Made by a program: the position numbers and the translations under genes. 64,000 nt of DNA from Litorivicinus sp. (GTDB lineage Bacteria; Pseudomonadota; Gammaproteobacteria; Pseudomonadales; Litorivicinaceae), in contig JAGYKJ010000007.1 of assembly GCA_018401755.1 (NCBI GenBank), positions 310,001 through 374,000 of the forward strand. Direction: 5' to 3'. Below, piece by piece: positions 16,445 through 24,817 of this stretch. A model generated the notes under the pieces. The model was given only the letters and a program-made list of their open reading frames with translations, did not search any database and had not been told where the DNA came from. Positions within the stretch are counted from its first letter, which is position 1. The number at the start of each line of letters is the position of its first letter.

Positions 16445-18332
16445 CGGTGGAGTCCTTTGAGTTGGCGAGATGTGGTTGACGATATCGGGCGAAAATCACC
16501 ACCACAGCGAGTGCCAAGGCACTGAGCTGTATGAACGACTCGCCAGAAATCAGGGCAATACCAAGCGCAACGGATCCAAGACGGGCAACCACTGAGAGTC
16601 TCCGTCGATCAAATCCGATCAGACCGCTCGTCACAAGATACATCGAGACGCCAAGATAGAGGACGGCCATCAAGAATGTATCGAGTGCTGGTAAGCCCGC
16701 CCCTGCGCCGAGAGTCAGCGCTGGGTTGTACACAAATGCGAAGGGGATTAGAAAGATCATGGCCCCTACGCGAGAGCTCTGTACGGCAGTTCCAATCGGC
16801 CTGCCTTCAGCAATCGAGGCCGCAGCATAGGATGCAATGGCGACTGGTGGCGTGATGACTGAGGCTACGCCAAAGGTAAATACAAACAGGTGCGCGATAA
16901 TGAGGTCAAGGCCGAGTCCTTGAAGCGTTGTTCCCATCACAGAAATGATTGCAATGTAAGCGGGTAGGGTGGGCATCCCCATCCCCAAAATGATACAGCC
17001 GATCGCCGAGATGATCAGTGCAACAAACATAGAGGTATTGGCTGCATCGGTGAGCATGACTGCAAGCTTTGAGGGAAGACCAGTGGCTGCCAGGGTCGCC
17101 ACGACGATTCCGACAATCGCTGTGACAGAAATCAGTTTTGCAACCGTTGTCCCCCCTTGTGCGAGGGATCGGACCAACACACTTGGTCGTTGGCGGACGT
17201 CTGGATTGAGAAAGCTCATTGGGAACAATAGAAGGATTGCGCTGATGGACGCACCGGCTGGTGACATACCCGAGATCAATAAATAGACGATCACGAAGAC
17301 CGGACCGAAGACTAACAGGAGATTGTACCAATCTTGTCGAGTGGGAATGATCACGATTTCGTCTTCTGCCTGTTGCACTCCCAAGCGCTGCGCTTCAAAG
17401 GTGATTGCGAGAAATAGACTGCTGTAGTAGGCCAATGCTGGAACAATAGCCGCAAGCATGACGGTGGCATAACTCACCCCGACGATGTCTGCCATGACGA
17501 GTGCTGCAGCCCCCATGATGGGTGGCAGAATCTGTCCACCAGTGGATGCAGATGCTTCTACTGCTCCCGAGAACTCGGAAGAGAACCCACGTTTCTTGAT
17601 CATTGGGATGGTAATCACCCCGGTGCCAACGACATTTGCAACAGCACTTCCCGAGACCGTGCCAAATAATGCGGATGAGGCCACAGCCGCGTAGGCTGGG
17701 CCACCGCGAAAGCCTTGTAGCAGAAAAAATGCGATCCGGATCATGGATCCGCCAGCGCCGACACCTTCAAGCACTGCGCCTAAAATGATGAATGGCAAGA
17801 CGGTGGTCGACACGATCCCGAGAATTGAGCCGAGAATCCCTTGGTCGATGCTGTACCATAAATTACTTGGAATGATTTCGACGACATCACTCGCACCGGT
17901 GCCGAGGAATCCAGGCCAGTACTCACCAGTCAACAAATAAAGAACGGACAGCACGCCAAGAATCGCGATCGGAAGACCCCATTGCGTATATGCAATGTAG
18001 ATTGCGGATGCGACGACCAACGAGGAGATCCAAAATTCCCGCTCCCCAAAGAAAAATACGGAATCTTCAAGAAGCAGACCAATCTGGTAACTATCCCAAG
18101 AGGCGATGGTCAAAATCGTTAGCGCGACAGCGGATACCGCAATATGGTACCGAGTGACATGCTGTGACAGCGCCATTGCCAGTACGGACAGCATGCACAA
18201 CCAATAGAGCAGTGGTCGGAACCAACTGAGCTCAAATGGACCGATCCGCGGCAGCACATCAAATGTTGGCATGACGTTAGCCAGTCCGAGGATTGCCACC
18301 GACAACCCAAACATCATGGAGATCATGCGCAT
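16437..18332 (-). CDS. TAXI-type TRAP transporter fused permease
   Basis: An inner-membrane protein of 631 residues with many hydrophobic helices, uniting the small and large TRAP permease subunits as is normal in the TAXI branch. Recognisable large-subunit motifs are SGSAVANVVGTGVITIPMIK, EASASTGGQILPPIMGAAAL and GMGMPTLPAYI. It imports a solute using an ion gradient with the binding protein encoded just upstream. It overlaps the sulfatase gene, so the transporter probably brings in the sulfatase substrate. Confidence 0.93.
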   Translation of the reverse strand: MRMISMMFGLSVAILGLANVMPTFDVLPRIGPFELSWFRPLLYWLCMLSVLAMALSQHVTRYHIAVSAVALTILTIASWDSYQIGLLLEDSVFFFGEREFWISSLVVASAIYIAYTQWGLPIAILGVLSVLYLLTGEYWPGFLGTGASDVVEIIPSNLWYSIDQGILGSILGIVSTTVLPFIILGAVLEGVGAGGSMIRIAFFLLQGFRGGPAYAAVASSALFGTVSGSAVANVVGTGVITIPMIKKRGFSSEFSGAVEASASTGGQILPPIMGAAALVMADIVGVSYATVMLAAIVPALAYYSSLFLAITFEAQRLGVQQAEDEIVIIPTRQDWYNLLLVFGPVFVIVYLLISGMSPAGASISAILLLFPMSFLNPDVRQRPSVLVRSLAQGGTTVAKLISVTAIVGIVVATLAATGLPSKLAVMLTDAANTSMFVALIISAIGCIILGMGMPTLPAYIAIISVMGTTLQGLGLDLIIAHLFVFTFGVASVITPPVAIASYAAASIAEGRPIGTAVQSSRVGAMIFLIPFAFVYNPALTLGAGAGLPALDTFLMAVLYLGVSMYLVTSGLIGFDRRRLSVVARLGSVALGIALISGESFIQLSALALAVVVIFARYRQPHLANSKDSTDV

Positions 18333-18358
18333 AGAAGATCTGTCCTGGCAAAGAACGT

Positions 18359-18384
18359 GGGTAACTGAACGCGTTCAGTTACCC
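18359..18384 (-). promoter_or_regulatory. 26-base perfect palindrome between TRAP binding protein and permease genes
   Basis: The bases GGGTAACTGAACG and CGTTCAGTTACCC form a perfect dyad, foldable as an 11-bp stem with a CGCG loop. It begins 10 bases after the binding-protein stop on the minus strand. There is no T-run, so it most likely stabilises or partly terminates the binding-protein transcript. An operator role is also possible. Confidence 0.6.
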
Positions 18385-18393
18385 AGAGTGTGA

Positions 18394-19389
18394 TTAGAGC
18401 AGTTCGGGTGGGATGGTCATGCCCCGTTCTTGATAGTATCGAATCGCGCCGGGATGTAGCTTTGCCGTGACACCAGCCAATGGCTTTGAGTCATCTTGTG
18501 AGTCCAGCAAAGCATTCGAGGCCTTCATTTGTGGAAGGGCTTCCCAATAGGCTTTTGTCAGGGCATAAGCCGTCTCGTCAGGCATGGATGCATTCGCGAT
18601 CACCATCATCGCCGTAGCTACCGCATGAATGGTTTGGTCTGCGTTTTCGATCGAAGAATAGGTGTTTGCTGGAATCGCCACGGTGCTGACTCCAGCCCTT
18701 TTCTCGTAGGCCTTGAATGCTGGTGTGTCAAAGACTTCTGGTGCAATCGATAAAATACGAATTTTGCGCTGGAGACTCATTTCCGTAATGGTCTGTGAGC
18801 CAATTGGAAAGAATGCAATATAAAGATCGTATTGGCCGTCTTGGAAACTCTGAGTGGCTTGCCCCCAAGGCAGCTTGACGGGTTCATAATCGGCGTCTGC
18901 CTTGAGATTGGATGCTGACTCGACCATCCCAGTCGATTGCGAGTTCGCGGCGCCAGCGGGTGGGCCAACAAAGATCCGCTTATCTTTTAAATCACTCCAT
19001 TGGGTGATGCCTGAATCCGCCCAGACCACTGGATGCATCGTACTGCCTTGAAATGCAAACAAGGCGCGCACGTTTTTCGCTAATGCCTTCGCGGTATCTG
19101 CTTGCGAGGCGTATGGCCCAGCGCCACGCTCCATCAACAAGTAGGCAGGTGGGGGTGCAACCGAGAGATCCAGCTTACCGGCACCCACTTTCATGATCGA
19201 TTTGGTCAGGACTTGATTCAGGACGACCTGCAGGTTGTATCCAGCCTTGGCTGCATAGGGTGCAAATGATTGGGGGACAAGTCCAGTTGTCGAGGCGGCG
19301 CCGCCACCTTCAATCGTCAGGGTTTGCGCTGTTGCAAATGCCGCGGCTAGAGACAGCACGGTTCCGGCTAGACAGTGATTTAATCGCAT
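18394..19389 (-). CDS. TAXI family TRAP transporter solute-binding protein
   Basis: A periplasmic binding protein of 331 residues with a signal peptide (first about 21 residues, ending FATA). The TAXI-family start is visible (LTIEGGGAASTTGLVPQSFA), as is the later YAALTKA-like helix region (AYALTKAYWEAL). It is the first gene of the operon binding protein - permease - sulfatase, and is divergent from a LysR regulator. The ligand is unknown; the operon suggests a sulfated organic compound. Confidence 0.9.
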   Translation of the reverse strand: MRLNHCLAGTVLSLAAAFATAQTLTIEGGGAASTTGLVPQSFAPYAAKAGYNLQVVLNQVLTKSIMKVGAGKLDLSVAPPPAYLLMERGAGPYASQADTAKALAKNVRALFAFQGSTMHPVVWADSGITQWSDLKDKRIFVGPPAGAANSQSTGMVESASNLKADADYEPVKLPWGQATQSFQDGQYDLYIAFFPIGSQTITEMSLQRKIRILSIAPEVFDTPAFKAYEKRAGVSTVAIPANTYSSIENADQTIHAVATAMMVIANASMPDETAYALTKAYWEALPQMKASNALLDSQDDSKPLAGVTAKLHPGAIRYYQERGMTIPPELL

Positions 19390-19438
19390 CAGATGATCCT
19401 CGCATGGTTTGAATTATTTGGTTGTAATCTACGGTGAG

Positions 19439-19459
19439 TTCATTCATCGGTAAAATGAA
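19439..19459. promoter_or_regulatory. candidate LysR operator
   Basis: TTCATT - 9 bases - AATGAA forms an inverted repeat in the 103-base divergent region between the TRAP operon and the lysR gene. Spacing and position fit a LysR-type recognition box (T-N11-A contained within). Confidence 0.45.
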
Positions 19460-19492
19460 TTTTTTATCCCCAGTTATGCGGAAAACGTAGAT

Positions 19493-20416
19493 ATGGATCC
19501 AAAACTTCTTGGCTACCTCGCAGTGGTCGTTCAGTTCGGCTCGATTAGTCGCGCTGCCGAGCGATTATTCATGACGCAGCCGACACTCACTCGGGCACTC
19601 AAAGTGCTTGAGGCGAAGGCGGGTGGCCCTGTGTTACTGCGCACGCGCTACGGCGTCAAACCAACCCCGCTCGGAACGCGCCTAGCCGATGTGGGAGAGC
19701 GGATTCTGAAGGAGGCTGACTATGGCAGTGAGGTGGTTCGGCAATGGCGAGAAGGGTTCCAAGATGAGGTGCGGATTGGGGCTGGGCCCTTTGTTGAATT
19801 CGCTGTGATGGAGAGCTTGGTCGACGATCTACTCAATGAAACCGGTTGTGTGACCCATTTTAAAATTGGTTCAGCCTCTACGCTATTGCCTGAGTTGCAA
19901 AAGGGCACGTTGGACTTTCTGTTGGCGCCTCGCTATCTCGAGTTTGATCAAGCACCCCTGGCTAGAGAGACATTATTCGAGGATGAAATCCGTATTTTCG
20001 TTGGTGTGACGAATCGATTTTATGGCTGTAAGCGAGTTCTGGAGCTCGACGAACTTGCCGATGAACATTGGATTTTGTCCGGTGTGAGTGCAGGATTTTT
20101 TGAGCAGTCGCTTGCCGACAGCTACGCCAAGGCGCCGCACATGGTGTTTACCGGAGCCATTATTTCAGTGGTTCGGTTGTTGCGAACAAGCAATATCGTG
20201 GTGCAGTTACCGATGCGATTTATGCTTCATGCTGCGGGAATCGATCCTCGAGCGATCTTAAAAGTACAGATTCCGACGATTCGGCGTGATATCGCGTTAT
20301 GGCGAGATCCTGAGATTGAAATGCGGCCGGATGTCGCCCGTCTCTATGCGCGTGTTAAGGCCCATCTGCTTCAACAAAATCAGACGATTCCAGACTACGG
20401 AATACGCAGTCGTTAA
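19493..20416 (+). CDS. LysR-type transcriptional regulator of the TRAP/sulfatase operon
   Basis: A regulator of 307 residues. The N-terminal winged HTH is clear (YLAVVVQFGSISRAAERLFM, then TQPTLTRALKVLEAKAGGPVL, residues about 5-65). The remainder is the effector-binding domain. It is divergent from the TRAP/sulfatase operon, the usual arrangement for a LysR controlling its neighbour, with a likely operator in between. Its stop overlaps the convergent CMD gene by 4 bases. Confidence 0.9.
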   Translation: MDPKLLGYLAVVVQFGSISRAAERLFMTQPTLTRALKVLEAKAGGPVLLRTRYGVKPTPLGTRLADVGERILKEADYGSEVVRQWREGFQDEVRIGAGPFVEFAVMESLVDDLLNETGCVTHFKIGSASTLLPELQKGTLDFLLAPRYLEFDQAPLARETLFEDEIRIFVGVTNRFYGCKRVLELDELADEHWILSGVSAGFFEQSLADSYAKAPHMVFTGAIISVVRLLRTSNIVVQLPMRFMLHAAGIDPRAILKVQIPTIRRDIALWRDPEIEMRPDVARLYARVKAHLLQQNQTIPDYGIRSR

Positions 20417-20775
20417 TCGTCGAGAGCCAAGCTCTGGGAGAGTGTATCCCACGCAATCAGGGTGTCTGCGGCGTACATCAAGGATGGTCCGCCACCCATG
20501 TAAATAGTCACGGCTAACATCTCTTCGAGCTCTTCGCGCGCACAGCCTAGCTGGATCAGTGCCTTGACATGAAAGGCGATGCAGGGCGAGCAGTGTTGGC
20601 TGACGCCAATGGCAAGCGCGATGAGCTCCTTGTGTTTCTGGCTGAGCGCTCCCGCGGTTGTCGCTGCTTTGGCGAGTGCCCCAAAGCCTTGCATGGTGGC
20701 TGGTTGGGTGTGACGGAACGCACCAAGCGCACCGTTGACTGCTTCTATGAATGCCTGATGTGATCCTGATTGCAT
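20413..20775 (-). CDS. carboxymuconolactone decarboxylase (AhpD-like) family protein
   Basis: A small protein of 120 residues from the CMD/AhpD family. The redox motif C-x2-C-x3-H is Cys62, Cys65 and His69 (CSPCIAFH), as in AhpD-like disulfide reductases. I chose the ATG at 20775 because a strong GGGGGAAAG box precedes it; an upstream ATG at 20931 would add 52 unrelated residues. It probably acts in peroxide or thiol chemistry, but its substrate is unknown. Confidence 0.85.
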   Translation of the reverse strand: MQSGSHQAFIEAVNGALGAFRHTQPATMQGFGALAKAATTAGALSQKHKELIALAIGVSQHCSPCIAFHVKALIQLGCAREELEEMLAVTIYMGGGPSLMYAADTLIAWDTLSQSLALDD

Positions 20776-20991
20776 GGTCTTTCCCCCGAGTGAGGATCTG
20801 ACGATAACTGAGCGGATGAGGTCTTGGCTGCTGACGCCTTTGAGGCTATTGATCCAGATCACACGATGCGTCGGTTTTGGGTCAGCCCTATGCCAATTTC
20901 GTCTGCCATCATGGATTTCCGGTAGGGTCACGATTGCTGTGAGAAACGCAGCTCAGCGCGTGAACTGGAGGTCCATCTGAATTCGCCTGCT

Positions 20992-21873
20992 ATGAACAGT
21001 TTGAGACGCTCTTCGGGCGGAATGTTCAGATGGCGTATCAACACCTTGAATGGCAGTGACCTGGGCAGCGCAAAGATGCCGAGGCCGATGCGAACAGGTA
21101 CCATGGTTGGATTCGATATCTTGGGATACTACGTGATGAATGATCCGGACCGCTCGGGGTGGGGTAAGCGTGAGGTGACAGAGCCTCAGCGGGTTTGGCG
21201 ACGTCAGAAGGCGTGGCGCTGGTCGACGCAAGATGGGGTCGCTGCAGACTATCGAGCACCCCGCACATTGTGGCTCCTCGCGGGTCTGCTGTTAGCCATT
21301 GAGACAGTCCTGCAACTGGCTGATCACGGTGTCTTGCCTTGGACCGGGTTACGCAGCACGGCGGTTGCCTACGGCGCCTATTGGGATTTCTTGTTCCCGC
21401 CGGGCAAAGTCGATCAAGCGCTCTATCCTGGCCAGGCCTATGTCATGTTGGTGTCCTATGGTCTCCTTCATGGAGGATCTCTGCATGTCATCATGAATAC
21501 CGTTGTGCTCTTTGGTCTGGGCAAGACGTTGTCGTTTCATCTGGGCATTGAACGTGTCTTGGCGACCTTTCTGGTCGGCGTGGTCAGCGGAGCGATCCTG
21601 TTCGGGTTATTGGCTGACACGGCGCAACCCATGCTCGGCGCATCAGGCGGTGTATTTGCGTTGCTGGGCTTATGGATGCAGTGGCAGCGGCTGCAGGCGC
21701 AGGAGTTTGGACGACCCGTGCGATCGACATTGTCGACCTTGCTGGGTTTGATCCTGATCCACCTGGTTCTTGGAGTGTTTTTAGGAGACAGCATTGCCTG
21801 GCAAGCCCACTTTGGTGGATTTGCCATGGGCTATTGGGTCATGGCATGGGCCTTACCTAACCGGACCCGTTAG
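20992..21873 (+). CDS. rhomboid family intramembrane serine protease
   Basis: A membrane protein of up to 293 residues. The catalytic Ser is Ser218 in MLGASGGVFALLG, the catalytic His is His273 in AHFGGFAMGY, and the HxxxHxxxN-type motif LLHGGSLHVIMN is near residue 160. The soluble N-terminal part (about 95 residues) is unusual and the true start may be one of several later ATGs (21076, 21103). It should cut membrane proteins within the bilayer. It converges on the five-gene operon to its right. Confidence 0.87.
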   Translation: MNSLRRSSGGMFRWRINTLNGSDLGSAKMPRPMRTGTMVGFDILGYYVMNDPDRSGWGKREVTEPQRVWRRQKAWRWSTQDGVAADYRAPRTLWLLAGLLLAIETVLQLADHGVLPWTGLRSTAVAYGAYWDFLFPPGKVDQALYPGQAYVMLVSYGLLHGGSLHVIMNTVVLFGLGKTLSFHLGIERVLATFLVGVVSGAILFGLLADTAQPMLGASGGVFALLGLWMQWQRLQAQEFGRPVRSTLSTLLGLILIHLVLGVFLGDSIAWQAHFGGFAMGYWVMAWALPNRTR

Positions 21874-21876
21874 CGC

Positions 21877-22482
21877 TTACATGCCGTTTGCAAAGCTCGG
21901 ATCAAAGACGGTGCTGCGAATCGGTCCCAGTGCATCCGCGTATGCGGTCAGCATGGACAGACTGTAGCGTACTCGGGCTTGCTGCATGGCAAGGGTTTGG
22001 TTGTCGGTCGCATCGCCCCAGTGAAACTGACCGACCTGTCGCAAAACAAGATGATCCGGAATCCACAGGATGCGATTGTTCTTGTAACCAGAGCTGCGTA
22101 AATCGCTGATCGGATAGGCGCCACCGAGCGAGGCACTGATGCCGCATAGGAGCGCGGGTTTGTGTGCCAGCTCAAAACGATCCGCGAGTAACAGTAGGTT
22201 CTTGACGTGTGGGGGTGCCATACCGCCCCATTCGGGAACCACAAAAACGAAGCCATCTGCGCGGGTCAAGGCCTCAGATACGGGCTGCCAGACCGCATCC
22301 CAGCGGGCGCTTTCGGTTCGCTTGTCGGGATCCCACAAGGGAAGAGGGTGGCTGTGCAGATCAACGATCTCAGTGGTCGTATCGCCGTGAGTCTGTAATG
22401 CCTCGCGACATATCTCCACAATGCGTCGTGATTGAGAATTAGGGCGATTGCTCCCTGCAATGAGGGTAATGTGCCGTGTCAT
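21877..22482 (-). CDS. NAD(P)H-dependent FMN reductase
   Basis: A flavodoxin-like reductase of 201 residues. The FMN phosphate loop is at the N-terminus (AGSNRPNSQSRRI) and the isoalloxazine loop is PEWGGMAPPHVKNLLLLAD. It should supply reduced flavin or reduce a quinone or aromatic substrate. It is the last gene of a tight operon with a decarboxylase-like protein, two class II aldolases and an AroE-like dehydrogenase, 8 bases after the latter. Confidence 0.85.
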   Translation of the reverse strand: MTRHITLIAGSNRPNSQSRRIVEICREALQTHGDTTTEIVDLHSHPLPLWDPDKRTESARWDAVWQPVSEALTRADGFVFVVPEWGGMAPPHVKNLLLLADRFELAHKPALLCGISASLGGAYPISDLRSSGYKNNRILWIPDHLVLRQVGQFHWGDATDNQTLAMQQARVRYSLSMLTAYADALGPIRSTVFDPSFANGM

Positions 22483-22490
22483 ATAGTCTC

Positions 22491-23360
22491 CTAGCCGAGC
22501 GCTAATTTGATTTCAGTTTCCATCATGGCGCGAATCTCGGCGGAAATCTCAGGATCTCGACCAAACCAAAGTTGCCATGCGGGTCGTGCTTGGTGAAGCA
22601 GCATGCCAAGGCCGTTGGCAGTCGGGTGGCCTCGTGCGGCTGCGTCCAGAATGAGCGGGCTATCAAGGGGGGTATAGATGATATCGGCGACGCGAGCATG
22701 GGTTGGAAGCGCATCGAGTCTGAGATCGAGTGGGGCTTCTCCAACCATGCCCTGATTTGTTGTATTCACCAAGAGGGATACGCTGGCAAGGCGCTCATGG
22801 CGAGCGTGCCAAGGAATGACCTGTACCAGGTTTGGATATCTGTCGGCGATCTCGTCGGCACGTGCCTCAGTTCGATTACACAGCAAGATCTCAGTGAATC
22901 CCATCTGAACCAGGGCATAGATGATCGCGCGGCATCCACCGCCACCACCGATCACGAGAACGGGACCCTGTCCCGCGGTCCAGTTTGGCCATTGGCTGAG
23001 TAGATTTTCCCGGAATCCGATCCAATCGTTATTGGTTCCAAATAAGCTCCCGTCGGCGCGGACTACCACACAACTGATCGCACCAATTGCGCGGGCAACC
23101 TCATCCACTTCATCGACAATCTCAAGCGCTTTTTGCTTGAGGGGAATGGTCAGATTGCAGCCTGCAAAGTTGAGTGGTTCAAGACCACGCAGTGCCGATT
23201 CCAACCGATCGGGATGGACCTCGAGAGGGAGGTAAGCCCCCTGTATTCCCTGCTGCGCCATGAGCGCTTGGTGCATCAGTGGCGAGCGCGAATGCATCAC
23301 TGGATAGCCAAACACTGCAGCTAATGCAAACGGATAAGAAGGTGCCATTTGTGTGAGCAT
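22491..23360 (-). CDS. aroE: shikimate dehydrogenase-like protein
   Basis: An AroE-family enzyme of 289 residues. The substrate region HSRSPLMHQALM is at the N-terminus, the catalytic Lys is in NLTIPLKQKALE (about residue 75), and NDWIGF supplies the Asp. The NADP loop is GGGGGCRAII, where most AroE have GAGGAARA. Its place in a catabolic-looking operon rather than with aro genes suggests a quinate/shikimate or related role, so AroE in the biosynthetic sense is uncertain. It is 3 bases after the preceding aldolase. Confidence 0.84.
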   Translation of the reverse strand: MLTQMAPSYPFALAAVFGYPVMHSRSPLMHQALMAQQGIQGAYLPLEVHPDRLESALRGLEPLNFAGCNLTIPLKQKALEIVDEVDEVARAIGAISCVVVRADGSLFGTNNDWIGFRENLLSQWPNWTAGQGPVLVIGGGGGCRAIIYALVQMGFTEILLCNRTEARADEIADRYPNLVQVIPWHARHERLASVSLLVNTTNQGMVGEAPLDLRLDALPTHARVADIIYTPLDSPLILDAAARGHPTANGLGMLLHQARPAWQLWFGRDPEISAEIRAMMETEIKLALG

Positions 23361-23363
23361 GAT

Positions 23364-24050
23364 TTACCCGCTGATGTGTGGAAGTTTGGCTTTGAAGTGA
23401 TTCCATGTGCGATTAAATAAGGCTTCGTTCCAAAGCTTTTCCCGACACTTTGCCAGTTCGTCCTCGGTGAAGACATAGGGCGTTCCAATTTGCATTGCCA
23501 TATATTGTCGATGGCTATTTTCTTCCAAGTAGTTCGCGAGAACGAAGGCTTCGATCAAGTGTGCACCCACCGTCACAGCGCCATGGGACTTCATCAGTGC
23601 GGCCGGGCGATCACCAAGGGTGTCGGCAAGGCGATTCGCCATGACTGGATTATTAATCGAGTTCGGCGAATCCAGCACCGGCATTGGATAGACCAGTGAC
23701 CCCTGTGCATAGACGGGAAGATAGGGGTGGCCTGTCATGGTCAGAAAGGTCGACCAGCGTGGGTGGGCATGCACAATGGCGCCAACATCGGCGCGGCGGC
23801 GATAGATGCCGACATGAAGATGAAATTCAAGTGGTGGTTTGTGGACACCATCGACCAACTCACCATCAAAGTTGATGAGCACAATATCATCCAAGGTGAG
23901 TTGACTGCGTTGGCAATTCCCCTGATTGATGAGGAGGTGTTGATCGTCGACTTTGATACTGGCATGGCCGTTGTAGTCAATCACGTCGGTGTGCTCCAAC
24001 ATTCGGATGCAATCCACCAATTGTTGCTTATGGTGCGTTAAATCGATCAT
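23364..24050 (-). CDS. class II aldolase/adducin family protein
   Basis: A zinc-type class II aldolase fold of 228 residues. Metal-binding His are visible in VHAHPRWS (about residues 95-100) and MKSHGAVTVG (about 160). Members split sugar phosphates, decarboxylate dihydroxy aromatic acids or epimerise; the PhtC dihydroxyphthalate decarboxylases also belong here. The neighbour resembling 4,5-dihydroxyphthalate decarboxylase makes a decarboxylating or ring-acid role plausible. It is 9 bases after the paralogous aldolase gene. Confidence 0.86.
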   Translation of the reverse strand: MIDLTHHKQQLVDCIRMLEHTDVIDYNGHASIKVDDQHLLINQGNCQRSQLTLDDIVLINFDGELVDGVHKPPLEFHLHVGIYRRRADVGAIVHAHPRWSTFLTMTGHPYLPVYAQGSLVYPMPVLDSPNSINNPVMANRLADTLGDRPAALMKSHGAVTVGAHLIEAFVLANYLEENSHRQYMAMQIGTPYVFTEDELAKCREKLWNEALFNRTWNHFKAKLPHISG

Positions 24051-24059
24051 GAGAATTCC

Positions 24060-24806
24060 TTACCAGTTGACTTGATGACGAACCTGCGCCCGCCACAGTT
24101 GCCAGGCGCGCATCCCAGCGGTTTGATTTGGACCGTCTGCCAGTCGTCCTTCTTCTGGATCGAGGGCAGCGATTGATCCGCCTTCAGCCAAAATGGTGGC
24201 CGACGTCTGAATCCGTGCATTCACCTCGGTGTAGACCGCACGAAAGACCGCGACCTGCAGGTTGGGGCCACAGGCGACAGAGCCATGTGCCCGCATCATG
24301 GCAATGTGTTTGTCTTCCAATGTTTCAGCAAGGGCCAGTCCTTTTGCGCAATCACAGACCAACATATCGGTCGCACCAAATCGACGACTGATATCGAAGA
24401 CAGGCACACCCTCTGCAAGAAAGGCCGCATTGTGGAACATCGCCCGAATGGGTTTGTCGACCAAACCAAACGGAATCACTGATGGCGAATGTGAATGGAC
24501 CACCGCATGGATGTCTGGACGTGCTTTGTAGATTTCTCCATGAATAAAGCGCTCTAAAAAACTCCCATAGCCAAAATCTTGGATGGGCGCGCTATCGAGG
24601 TCGTACTCCAGAATATCACGTGGAGTCACAAGGGCGGGTGCCAGTGAGCGGGCCATTAAAAACCGGTCAGGAGCGTGAGGATGTCGCATGGAGACATGAC
24701 CAAAGCCATCCACAACGCCACGCTCTGCAAGGATACGGCTTGCCGCCGCTAGGTCCGCAATGATGTCAGGGGCAACAACGCCGCCAGACGGGGGTGAACG
24801 ATCCAT
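24060..24806 (-). CDS. class II aldolase/adducin family protein (second copy)
   Basis: A second class II aldolase-fold protein, 248 residues, divergent from its neighbour. The His motif is VVHSHSPSVIPFG (about residue 105) and the later His is in MRAHGSVACG. The early motif RGVVDGFGHVSMRHP is typical of the family. Having two non-identical copies in one operon suggests either sequential reactions or a hetero-oligomer. The substrate is unknown. Confidence 0.86.
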   Translation of the reverse strand: MDRSPPSGGVVAPDIIADLAAASRILAERGVVDGFGHVSMRHPHAPDRFLMARSLAPALVTPRDILEYDLDSAPIQDFGYGSFLERFIHGEIYKARPDIHAVVHSHSPSVIPFGLVDKPIRAMFHNAAFLAEGVPVFDISRRFGATDMLVCDCAKGLALAETLEDKHIAMMRAHGSVACGPNLQVAVFRAVYTEVNARIQTSATILAEGGSIAALDPEEGRLADGPNQTAGMRAWQLWRAQVRHQVNW

Positions 24807-24817
24807 CAGTCAGTTCC

